The position numbers and the translations under genes are program-made. The notes under the pieces were generated by a model. That model ran no database searches and was not told the DNA's origin. It worked only from the letters and a program-made list of their open reading frames with translations. Of a DNA stretch of 6,276 nucleotides, positions 1 through 6,162 are shown one piece after another. The stretch covers positions 1-6,276 of the forward strand of contig CAZUVT010000115.1 of the NCBI GenBank assembly GCA_964623925.1, written 5' to 3'. Position 1 is the first letter of the stretch; every line of letters begins with the position of its first letter. The stretch comes from CATJXY01 sp964623925 (lineage in GTDB: Bacteria > Bacillota_I > Bacilli_A > Erysipelotrichales > Erysipelotrichaceae).

Positions 1-1
1 A

Positions 2-283
2 GAAAAAGCATGCAAGAAATTGGGCACTTGGCGTTTGGAGGAATGTACTCTATACGTCACGTTGGAACCCTGTCCTATGTGTGCTGGGGCCTGTATTCAA
101 AGCCGAATCAAAACTATTGTTTTTGGTGCATACGATCCAAAAGGGGGATGCGCCGGAACTTGTGTGGATTTAACTCAAATAAAGGAATTTAATCATCATC
201 CGCGAGTGATTTCCGGAATTTTAGAAGAAGAATGCAGTCAAATCTTAAAAGACTACTTTAAGACGAAGAGAAAGCAAAAATAA
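2..283 (+). CDS. tadA: tRNA adenosine(34) deaminase TadA, 3' part (5' end outside window)
   Basis: TadA is a cytosolic zinc enzyme that deaminates adenosine to inosine at the wobble position of tRNA-Arg(ACG). Ninety-three codons are visible, open to the window edge, so the true start lies upstream. The TTG at base 20 is not a real start, because recognisable family sequence (EKACKKLGTWRLEECTLYVT) precedes and spans it. The PCxxC zinc-ligand motif is present as PCPMC at bases 68-82, in the typical context TLEPCPMCAGA. It is followed by the QSRI segment and a basic C-terminal helix ending in KTKRKQK. The first zinc ligand and catalytic glutamate (HAE motif) must lie in the missing part. The closely related cytidine and guanine deaminases are less likely, given the TLEPCPMCAGA context and the position next to dnaX. 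Only 69 bases separate it from dnaX, so the SRP RNA gene found here in Bacillus is absent. Confidence 0.95.
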   Translation, partial: EKACKKLGTWRLEECTLYVTLEPCPMCAGACIQSRIKTIVFGAYDPKGGCAGTCVDLTQIKEFNHHPRVISGILEEECSQILKDYFKTKRKQK

Positions 284-294
284 TTGTTGGACTT

Positions 295-345
295 CTTCTT
301 ATAGGTTTTAAAAAATGATATAATAAACTCGGTTTGGAAAGGAGA
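295..345 (+). promoter_or_regulatory. Extended -10 promoter and RBS for dnaX
   Basis: A perfect TATAAT lies at 319-324, preceded by TG at 316-317 with one base between, giving an extended -10 element (TGATATAAT). The -35 region is poor: TTCTTA at 296-301, 17 bases upstream, matches the consensus at three of six positions. An extended -10 can compensate for that. Transcription would begin near 331, leaving a leader of about 22 bases that contains AGGAGA at 340-345, seven bases before the dnaX ATG. I saw no convincing terminator for tadA in this gap, so readthrough from upstream is also possible. Confidence 0.65.
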
Positions 346-352
346 GATAATC

Positions 353-2134
353 ATGGCATATAAAGCGCTATATAGAACTTATCGTCCCAACACATTTGAT
401 GAAGTGGTAGGACAGCAGCATATCGTTCAAACTTTGCAAAATGCTGTAAAACAGAATAAAGTGGCCCATGCTTATCTTTTCTGTGGGCCGAGAGGAACCG
501 GAAAAACGACGATCGCTAAATTGCTTGCAAAAGCAGTTAACTGTGAAGCTGAAGAAAATAGACCTTGCGAACATTGTGCAAACTGCGAAGCAATCAAAAA
601 AGGCAGCCATCCTGATGTGGTGGAAATTGACGCCGCCAGCAATAATGGTGTAGACGAGATTCGAAATATCATTGAGAAAGTGAAATACAGCCCAATTCAA
701 GGGAAATATAAGGTTTATATCATTGATGAGGTTCATATGCTTTCTACAGGGGCATTTAACGCTTTATTAAAGACATTGGAAGAACCGCCGGCTCATGTGA
801 TTTTTGTTTTGGCTACTACAGAGCCTCATAAAGTCTTGCCTACGATTATTTCGCGCTGTCAGCGTTATGATTTTACAAAGGTATCTGATTTAGAAATGAC
901 AGGACGATTGAAAGAAGTCCTTGATCGGGAAAAAATCGATTATGAAGAAGAGGCATTGTCTTTGATCTGTACGCTTGCCGATGGCGGCATGAGAGATGCT
1001 CTTAGCATATTGGATCAGGCAATCGCTTATACCAGTCAAAAATTAACAGCTGAAGCTATTAATGAGATATATGGAATTACAACAGCAGCAGAAAAAGTAT
1101 CATTAGTCACTTCTGTATTTCGCAAGGATGTAAGATCTGTTCTTGAAAAAGTGAGACGGTATAACGAAAGTGGAATCGATATTATGCGGCTTACTGCTGA
1201 TTTGGCGGATATGCTAAAGGAATGCGTCATATACAGTTATACAAACGAGAAAAGCTTCTTAAAGAAATGCGATTGGAATCAAGCGGAAGAGGTATTGAGT
1301 TATCGGCGGGCAGATAAATTACTGTGTGATCTCGATCTTCTGCTGGAAACATTAGAAAAATATAAAAACGCTGCCAATGTAAGTAGTTATTTCGAAGTAT
1401 GTCTTTTGAAAATGATGAGTGATTCAAAAACAATGGAGAATGAAACAACGGAATCAGCGACTACCGAGATAAGAAGAACTGTATCGGGTCCGGTAGAAGA
1501 ACTCAAGAAAGAAATCAATATTTCAGAATCGAAGCCAGAGCCTGTTGTTTCTTCTAAAAAAGAAGAATCGAAACAAGAGGTTCCGATTCAAGCAGAATCT
1601 GTTGTAGAAAATCATAGAAATGTATCTCAGAAAACTCAATCGAAAGCAAGAAAAGAGCCTGACTTAGAATTCTTTTTATCCTTGGTAGTAGGCGCAAATA
1701 AAGATATAAAAGAGGCAGATCGAGAAAAGTGGAACCTACTCGGTAAGAAAATGAATATGCTACAATATGCGAAGATTACAAATCTTCTTCGCAACAGTGA
1801 TATTTTAGCCAGTGGCAAAGATTTCTTTGTTTTATCTGCTGATTATCAGGCTTTGGCAAATCAGATTGAAGATGAATTGGATTCGATTGCCGATTTTTGT
1901 AAAACAGAATTGGAATTGGATAAGAAAATATTTGTGATTACTCTTGATAACTTTAAAAAGGTCACAAAAATGTTTATAGAAAGAAGAAATTCCAATACAC
2001 TTCCATCTCCGATTGATTTTTCTAAAATAGAAGGAACTGAAGAACCTAAAGAATCGAAGGAAGATCCCGTTTTAAATAAATTGGAAGAGCTATTCGGGAA
2101 AGAAAACATTGAAATAGTAGAGGAGGACGAATAA
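353..2134 (+). CDS. dnaX: DNA polymerase III subunit gamma/tau
   Basis: DnaX is the ATPase of the clamp loader. It loads the sliding clamp and, as tau, ties the polymerase cores and helicase together. The 593 residues are within the usual size for full-length tau. The N-terminus MAYKALYRTYRP is characteristic and fixes the start, which has AGGAGA at a good distance. Visible AAA+ motifs are Walker A GPRGTGKT (45-52), four zinc cysteines (64, 72, 75, 78), Walker B with D125-E126, sensor-1 LATTEPHK (153-160), the SRC arginine finger (167-169) and sensor-2 GGMRDALS (211-218). A lid/collar domain follows to about residue 365. Next comes a low-complexity S/E/K linker (about 365-430), then a diverged tau C-terminal domain and an acidic tail. 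ebfC begins at the very next base, as usual for this pair. Whether a short gamma form is made is not clear from the sequence. Confidence 0.98.
   Translation: MAYKALYRTYRPNTFDEVVGQQHIVQTLQNAVKQNKVAHAYLFCGPRGTGKTTIAKLLAKAVNCEAEENRPCEHCANCEAIKKGSHPDVVEIDAASNNGVDEIRNIIEKVKYSPIQGKYKVYIIDEVHMLSTGAFNALLKTLEEPPAHVIFVLATTEPHKVLPTIISRCQRYDFTKVSDLEMTGRLKEVLDREKIDYEEEALSLICTLADGGMRDALSILDQAIAYTSQKLTAEAINEIYGITTAAEKVSLVTSVFRKDVRSVLEKVRRYNESGIDIMRLTADLADMLKECVIYSYTNEKSFLKKCDWNQAEEVLSYRRADKLLCDLDLLLETLEKYKNAANVSSYFEVCLLKMMSDSKTMENETTESATTEIRRTVSGPVEELKKEINISESKPEPVVSSKKEESKQEVPIQAESVVENHRNVSQKTQSKARKEPDLEFFLSLVVGANKDIKEADREKWNLLGKKMNMLQYAKITNLLRNSDILASGKDFFVLSADYQALANQIEDELDSIADFCKTELELDKKIFVITLDNFKKVTKMFIERRNSNTLPSPIDFSKIEGTEEPKESKEDPVLNKLEELFGKENIEIVEEDE
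2121..2126 (+). promoter_or_regulatory. ebfC ribosome-binding site inside the end of dnaX
   Basis: A perfect AGGAGG sits within the last codons of dnaX, eight bases before the ATG at 2135. It supports that start and suggests ribosomes finishing dnaX can reinitiate on ebfC. Confidence 0.85.
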
Positions 2135-2443
2135 ATGGATATCAACTATTTAATGAAGCAAGCAAAACAGATGCAAAATCAGATCAGTAAGCTTGAATTG
2201 GAGATCAATGAGACAGAATATACCGGAACAGCCGGTGGCGAAGGTGTAAAAGTAACGGTTAAAGGAAACATGGAGGTAACTTCAATTTCTATTGATGAAG
2301 ATTTAATGGATAAGGATAATCATGAAATGCTTCAAGATCTTGTTTTGGTTGCAGTCAACGCTGCTATTCAAGCGGCTGTTGCAGATAAAAGCGAGAAAAT
2401 GGGAGCTTTGACGCAGGGAGTTAAATTCCCGGGGATGTTCTGA
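2135..2443 (+). CDS. ebfC: YbaB/EbfC family nucleoid-associated protein
   Basis: This is a small dimeric DNA-binding protein of the YbaB/EbfC family, thought to coat or bend DNA and affect nucleoid structure; its exact role in Firmicutes is poorly defined. The 102 residues match the family length. An N-terminal amphipathic helix (about 1-28, MDINYLMKQAKQMQNQISKL) is followed by the conserved beta region with GGEGVKVTVKG (about 34-44) and EVTSISID. Next come an acidic stretch and a C-terminal helical arm, ending in the typical FPGMF. It starts directly after the dnaX stop codon with no spacer and ends three bases before recR. This is the conserved dnaX-ybaB-recR arrangement, suggesting co-transcription and translational coupling. 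Nothing unusual is seen in the protein. Confidence 0.96.
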   Translation: MDINYLMKQAKQMQNQISKLELEINETEYTGTAGGEGVKVTVKGNMEVTSISIDEDLMDKDNHEMLQDLVLVAVNAAIQAAVADKSEKMGALTQGVKFPGMF

Positions 2444-2446
2444 TTT

Positions 2447-3037
2447 ATGTATCCAAAATCATTGGAAAATTTAATTCAAAGTTTCAAGAACCTTCCCGGA
2501 GTAGGAGCAAAGACTGCAGAACGGTATGCTTTTTCAATATTAGAAGCGCCAGATGAAGAAGTTGAACTCTTTTTAAAGAGCATGAAAGATGTCAAAGAGA
2601 AAATTCATTATTGCAGTTGCTGTGGAAATATAAGTGAAGAGGATCTTTGTGAAATATGTAAAGATCCAAATCGGGATAACAGCATGATCTGCGTGGTCCA
2701 GGAACCGAAAGATGTTTTGGCCATGGAAAAAATGAAAGAATACAATGGCACCTACCACGTCTTGAATGGAGCTTTGTCTTCTACAAAGGGGATTATGCCG
2801 GAAGATCTCAATATAGACAGTTTGATGGATCGTGTGGATGAGAATACGAAAGAAGTCATTCTTGCAACCAATCCAACGATGGAAGGAGAAACCACGGCTT
2901 TATATTTGGATAAACTTTTGAAAGCTAAAGAAGTGAATGTGACAAGAATTGCGCATGGCTTGCCTATGGGCGGACATTTGGATTATGCAGATGAATTGAC
3001 ACTAATTAAAGCTTTTGAAGGAAGAAAAAAGATTTAA
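2447..3037 (+). CDS. recR: Recombination mediator protein RecR
   Basis: RecR acts with RecF and RecO to load RecA on gapped, SSB-coated single-stranded DNA during recombinational repair. The 196 residues match the family. The domains in order are an N-terminal helix-hairpin-helix with NLPGVGAKTAERYAF (15-29), a C4 zinc finger (C56, C59, C68, C71) with an extra cysteine at 58, and a Toprim domain from about residue 80. The Toprim domain carries the conserved glutamate in VVQEPKDVLAME (E86) and NPTMEGETTALYL. The C-terminal segment is RIAHGLPMGGHLDYADELTL. The start MYPKSLENLIQSF is typical of the family. Its ribosome-binding site is weak (GGGGA at 2431-2435, 11 bases upstream), so translation is probably coupled to ebfC, which ends three bases earlier. 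The H in GGHLDYAD is unusual, since D, S or E is more common there, but it is unlikely to be disabling. Confidence 0.98.
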   Translation: MYPKSLENLIQSFKNLPGVGAKTAERYAFSILEAPDEEVELFLKSMKDVKEKIHYCSCCGNISEEDLCEICKDPNRDNSMICVVQEPKDVLAMEKMKEYNGTYHVLNGALSSTKGIMPEDLNIDSLMDRVDENTKEVILATNPTMEGETTALYLDKLLKAKEVNVTRIAHGLPMGGHLDYADELTLIKAFEGRKKI

Positions 3038-3057
3038 AAGGAAACGGAGGCAAGTTT

Positions 3058-4725
3058 ATGAAGACAGATTTGGAAATCGCACAGGCGACAGAGATTGAAA
3101 ATATTGAGATCATAGCCAAAAAAGCAAAGATTGATTCTGAATTCTTGGAATTATACGGTAAAACAAAAGCAAAAGTTAATCTTAAAATCATGGATAAGAT
3201 TTCTGATAATCAGGATGGAAAGCTTATCTTGGTAACCGCAATCAATCCGACGAAAGCAGGAGAAGGAAAGTCAACAACAACGATCGGTCTATGCGATGGC
3301 TTAGCCCGAATCAATAAAATGGTGGTCGGATGTCTTCGTGAACCAAGTTTAGGACCTGTATTTGGACTTAAAGGCGGGGCAACCGGTGGCGGTTATGCTC
3401 AGGTCGTTCCTATGGAAGAAATCAATCTTCACTTTACCGGAGATATGCACGCCATTACGACCGCGAACAATTTGGTATCCGCTTGCTTAGATAATTCAAT
3501 CTATCAGGGAAACCCTCTTCAGATCGATCCTGAGAAGGTTGTGTGGAAGAGGTGCTTGGATATGAACGATCGGACTTTGCGCGATATTACAATCGCACAA
3601 GGAAAGAAAGTAAACGGTGTAGAAAGAAAAGATGGATTTGTCATCACGGTTGCAACAGAAATCATGGCTATCTTATGTCTTTCTCTTTCATTAAAAGATT
3701 TTGAGAATAAAGTAAGCAGAGCGGTTGTCGCTTATACTTATGATGATAAACCGGTTACGATCGGTGATTTGGGGATTCAGGGTGCTTTGAGTTTGATTAT
3801 GAAGGAAGCGATTAAGCCAAATCTTGTTCAAACTCTGGAGCGAACTCCGGTTTTAGTCCATGGAGGTCCATTTGCGAATATCGCTCACGGATGCAATAGT
3901 TTGATTGCGACCAGAATGGCATTGAAATTATCTGATTATGTTGTAACCGAGGCAGGATTCGGAGCAGATCTTGGTGCTGAAAAGTTTTTGGATATTAAAT
4001 GCAGAATGGGAGATTTGAAACCGAATGCAGTTGTTTTAGTCGCAACGATCCGAGCGTTGAAGATGCATGGTGGAGTTGATGCAGGACACTTGGGAGAAGA
4101 AAATCTTGATGCATTGAACCTTGGAATCAAAAACTTAGAAAAGCATATTGAATCGATAAAAGAGTATGGTGTTCCTTATGTTGTTGCCATTAATCGATTC
4201 GCAAAAGATACTCAATCGGAACTTCAGGCACTTCTGAAATGGTGTCAGGACAACTGTCATCCTGTTGAAATCAGTGATGGATGGGCAAATGGCGGAAAAG
4301 GAATGGAAGATCTGGCAAGAACGGTCGTCCATTTATGCGAAAAGCCATCTAATTACCATCCGATCTATGAAGTGGATGAAACGATTGAAGAAAAAATAAA
4401 ATCAATCGTAACAAAGATCTATGGCGGAAGTGATGTTGAATACAGCGATGAGGCGAAAATTCAGATTGAGACCATGAAGAAAAACGGATGGGATCATCTT
4501 CCGATCTGTATGGCAAAAACCCCTTCATCTTTAAGTGATGATGCATCAATAATCGGCAGACCTGAAAACTTTACGATTCATGTTCGGGAAGTCAAAGTCT
4601 CAGCGGGAGCCGGATTCCTGGTTGTCATGACCGGAAATGTACTGACGATGCCGGGACTTCCTAAAGTACCCGCTGCAAACGGAATGGGAGTCGATGAATC
4701 CGGAACGAGTTTTGGATTATTCTAA
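3058..4725 (+). CDS. fhs: Formate-tetrahydrofolate ligase
   Basis: This cytosolic enzyme joins formate to tetrahydrofolate at the expense of ATP to give 10-formyl-THF. That product feeds purine synthesis and Met-tRNA formylation, and in acetogens the methyl branch of the Wood-Ljungdahl pathway. The 555 residues are the usual monomer length. Visible motifs are the ATP loop TKAGEGKSTTT (65-75) and the glycine-rich signature GLKGGATGGGY (102-112), where the common residue at 108 is alanine rather than threonine. Also present are FTGDMHAI (125-132), the second signature VATIRALKMHGG (328-339), and a C-terminal MPGLPKVPAA ending in GLF. The ATG has CGGAGG at 3045-3050, seven bases upstream. The gap from recR is only 20 bases with no terminator or promoter, so it is probably read with the dnaX-recR unit. 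No folD or other one-carbon gene is in the window. Two hairpins follow the stop codon. Confidence 0.98.
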   Translation: MKTDLEIAQATEIENIEIIAKKAKIDSEFLELYGKTKAKVNLKIMDKISDNQDGKLILVTAINPTKAGEGKSTTTIGLCDGLARINKMVVGCLREPSLGPVFGLKGGATGGGYAQVVPMEEINLHFTGDMHAITTANNLVSACLDNSIYQGNPLQIDPEKVVWKRCLDMNDRTLRDITIAQGKKVNGVERKDGFVITVATEIMAILCLSLSLKDFENKVSRAVVAYTYDDKPVTIGDLGIQGALSLIMKEAIKPNLVQTLERTPVLVHGGPFANIAHGCNSLIATRMALKLSDYVVTEAGFGADLGAEKFLDIKCRMGDLKPNAVVLVATIRALKMHGGVDAGHLGEENLDALNLGIKNLEKHIESIKEYGVPYVVAINRFAKDTQSELQALLKWCQDNCHPVEISDGWANGGKGMEDLARTVVHLCEKPSNYHPIYEVDETIEEKIKSIVTKIYGGSDVEYSDEAKIQIETMKKNGWDHLPICMAKTPSSLSDDASIIGRPENFTIHVREVKVSAGAGFLVVMTGNVLTMPGLPKVPAANGMGVDESGTSFGLF

Positions 4726-4739
4726 AAGAAAAACTTGAA

Positions 4740-4769
4740 TTGAAAAGAGAGAAATTTCTCTTTTTTCAA
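4740..4769 (+). terminator. First terminator hairpin after fhs
   Basis: The whole segment is a 30-base near-perfect palindrome. Up to 15 base pairs can form, with one G-U pair (4747 with 4762), and the loop takes a few pairs from the centre AAATTT. The stem has an A-tract (4743-4746) and a T6 run (4761-4766), so it can act as an intrinsic terminator for fhs. The symmetry would also give a T-run on the other strand. It starts 14 bases after the fhs stop codon. Confidence 0.75.
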
Positions 4770-4784
4770 AATCATTAAAGAACA

Positions 4785-4822
4785 AAAAAGAGTTCTATAT
4801 AAAAAATGATAGAATTCTTTTT
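4785..4822 (+). terminator. Second, tandem terminator hairpin after fhs
   Basis: A 14-bp stem pairs 4785-4798 with 4809-4822 (one G-U pair at 4792/4815) around a 10-base loop, ending in T5 at 4818-4822. The opposite arm begins with an A-run, so it too could work in both directions. It lies 15 bases after the first hairpin, forming a tandem stop for the dnaX-fhs unit and possibly shielding it from minus-strand transcription. Confidence 0.7.
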
Positions 4823-4845
4823 ATATTCTCAAATGGTTATATATC

Positions 4846-4863
4846 AAAGGAGATTATATAATT
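4846..4863 (+). promoter_or_regulatory. Orphan ribosome-binding site without a start codon
   Basis: AAAGGAGAT at 4846-4854 is a good Shine-Dalgarno sequence. Eight bases after GGAG, where ATG is expected, stands ATT (4861-4863). The frame opened there runs only 14 codons to a TGA. It is in the same frame as the flavoprotein relic further downstream. I read it as the remains of a lost gene start, though a chance match in AT-rich DNA is possible. Confidence 0.35.
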
Positions 4864-4941
4864 ATAAATAATAAGAATCGTTATCGATATAATGTGATTA
4901 AATGATTTGCAAGTTATATCTGGTTATAATTTACAGCATGA

Positions 4942-5145
4942 GATCAGAAAAGGGCCATAAGAATCAATGTAAAGGAACAGGGGATTTCTGTAAGTGATGG
5001 TAATCCAATTACAGGATGATATGCAGCAGGGCATAATGACAAGATTGCTCTTGCGCATCAGTAAGTGGAAGGAGCAAACCGTGTCGCAAACGGCTATGTA
5101 TTTTAAAGAATTGCAGGGTAAAATGTAACAGTAGAGACATCTTGA
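4942..5145 (+). pseudogene. Relic of fumarate-reductase-like flavoprotein (FAD_binding_2), C-terminal part
   Basis: Read in one plus-strand frame, the segment gives GNPITG (about 4999-5016), then stop, then YAAG, and further on GANRVANGYVF, stop, RIAG, stop, N. This matches the C-terminal FAD-binding signature of the fumarate reductase/urocanate reductase flavoprotein family, usually GxPIxGLYAAGE...GANRxxGN...VFGRIAGxNAA. Internal stops lie at 5017-5019, 5062-5064, 5104-5106 and 5119-5121. Some are one mutation from the expected codon: TTA to TGA for the leucine before YAAG, and CAA to TAA after RIAG. The stretch between YAAG and GANR is longer than usual and not recognisable. The N-terminal GxGxxG region and catalytic domain are missing, so the gene has lost most of its length as well as its frame. 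The family assignment rests on motif recall only. Confidence 0.5.
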
Positions 5146-5386
5146 AAATAAGATCAAGAATAGAATTCGTTATTCCTATTCACTAATATGGGATCAGATC
5201 GTGTTAAAATGAAAAGATCATATAAAAATTTATTACTTTAAAGAAACGCTTCTATCTAAAAAGGGAGATTGAACACTTTGATGATTTACCTGATCGTTTT
5301 TTTAAGAGGGGATTGATTTGTAAGGTGGGAAATTCAATCCTCTACCATAACAGATATAGTATATTTTCCCATATTTGAGAATTGTA
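5146..5386. other. AT-rich non-coding or decayed stretch with unidentified open fragment
   Basis: No convincing gene is present. A plus-strand frame is open from 5226 to the TGA at 5376-5378. It has 50 codons without an ATG; the first usable start is TTG at 5313. It includes the charged, protein-like run EIEHFDDLPDRFFKRGLICK. Just upstream, in another frame, an ATG at 5188 gives a 17-residue basic peptide ending at 5239-5241. Together they might be a frameshifted relic, but I recognise no family. An imperfect inverted repeat (5306-5317 with 5335-5344) has no T-run after it on either strand, so it is not a terminator. Confidence 0.4.
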
Positions 5387-6162
5387 TCAAATTGTGGGGC
5401 TACTGATATTTGTTGGAAAATCTGTAAGTAAGTTTAATAAAGCAATTGTTTTAGTACAAGTTGCTTCATTCAATAGATATTCAAATAAAGTAGTTTGAAC
5501 ACAATATTGTGAGAGTAAACATATTTTGACGTATAAACAATAAGCCCGAATTTCATCCAATGTAAATTCATAACCTTTTTTAACTGACTTGGTATTCTCA
5601 TAATAAAAACTCTCTTGAAATGTGGCATTCACCAGGTGGTTGGCAACAACTTCGGTTCCGGACATATTGAAATCAAATAATCCAAAGAGATAATTTTTGT
5701 CATCAACACAAACATTGGAAAAACTTTCGACTCCGTAAAAAACACATCGTGTCAATGATTCATAAAAAGACAGCAATTCTTTTTTTATATCCATATAGAG
5801 AACAGTTAGAGAATCGGCCAATTATGATTCGTTGATCCTTCTTAAATCTCGTATCAAGGTATTGAAATTATTCTGTTTTTCATCAATGCCGGATTTCTGA
5901 TCATAAGCAGACAGATCAAATAATGAATACATCAACATAGTATCAATTAGATCAACGCCAGTTTATAATTAAGATGCTCAAACACATAGCAGTAGAGATT
6001 CTTATATTCAATAAGAAAATGTTCCGTGATATTTGTAATGTAATAGGGAGCTATTAGTGCAAAATCATTATATCCGTGAGAAGAGTCAATAACAGAAATC
6101 TCATAATAGGGAATATTAAACTGCTTTAAAATTTCTGTCAGCTCTAAATCTGTCTATTCCAT
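5387..6162 (-). pseudogene. Decayed phosphotransferase gene (APH/choline kinase-like)
   Basis: On the minus strand, pieces in two frames join into one protein of about 258 residues. It begins at ATG 6162 (ME, stop, TDLELTEILKQFNIPYYEIS), with DSSHG at 6087-6073, as in the N-lobe of Firmicutes phosphotransferases. Lesions are a TAG at 6156-6154, a net one-base loss between about 5965 and 5947 (the upstream frame stops at 5949-5947), and a TAA at 5824-5822. The last 144 codons from 5821 are open and contain NVCVDDKNYLFGLFDFN, resembling the segment after the catalytic loop and the metal-binding DFD/DFN motif. The Brenner motif HGDxxxxN reads YGVESFSN (5737-5714), so catalytic histidine and aspartate are both lost. 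The open 3' part could be called as a gene from TTG 5821 or ATG 5794. The in-frame upstream homology shows it is a fragment. The family call is by motif recall and the substrate is unknown. Confidence 0.55.

Noticed and set aside
368..736. Minus-strand open frame of 122 codons inside dnaX
   Set aside because: It is antisense to the most conserved AAA+ part of dnaX and has no plausible RBS or domain.
1550..1570. A6G run (1556-1562) in the dnaX linker as a possible programmed frameshift site making gamma, as in E. coli
   Set aside because: The zero frame reads AAA AAA GAA rather than A AAA AAG, so tandem -1 slippage does not pair well. I saw no strong upstream Shine-Dalgarno stimulator. Shifted frames do stop soon after, but that is expected by chance.
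4924..5157. Minus-strand open frame of 77 codons
   Set aside because: It lies antisense to the flavoprotein relic. Its product is cysteine-rich and low in charged residues, like a shadow translation, with no recognisable family.
5306..5344. Imperfect inverted repeat (AGAGGGGATTGA with TCAATCCTCT) as a terminator for the minus-strand gene
   Set aside because: The stem needs a two-base bulge. On the minus strand it is followed by an A-run, not a T-run, and on the plus strand no T-run follows.
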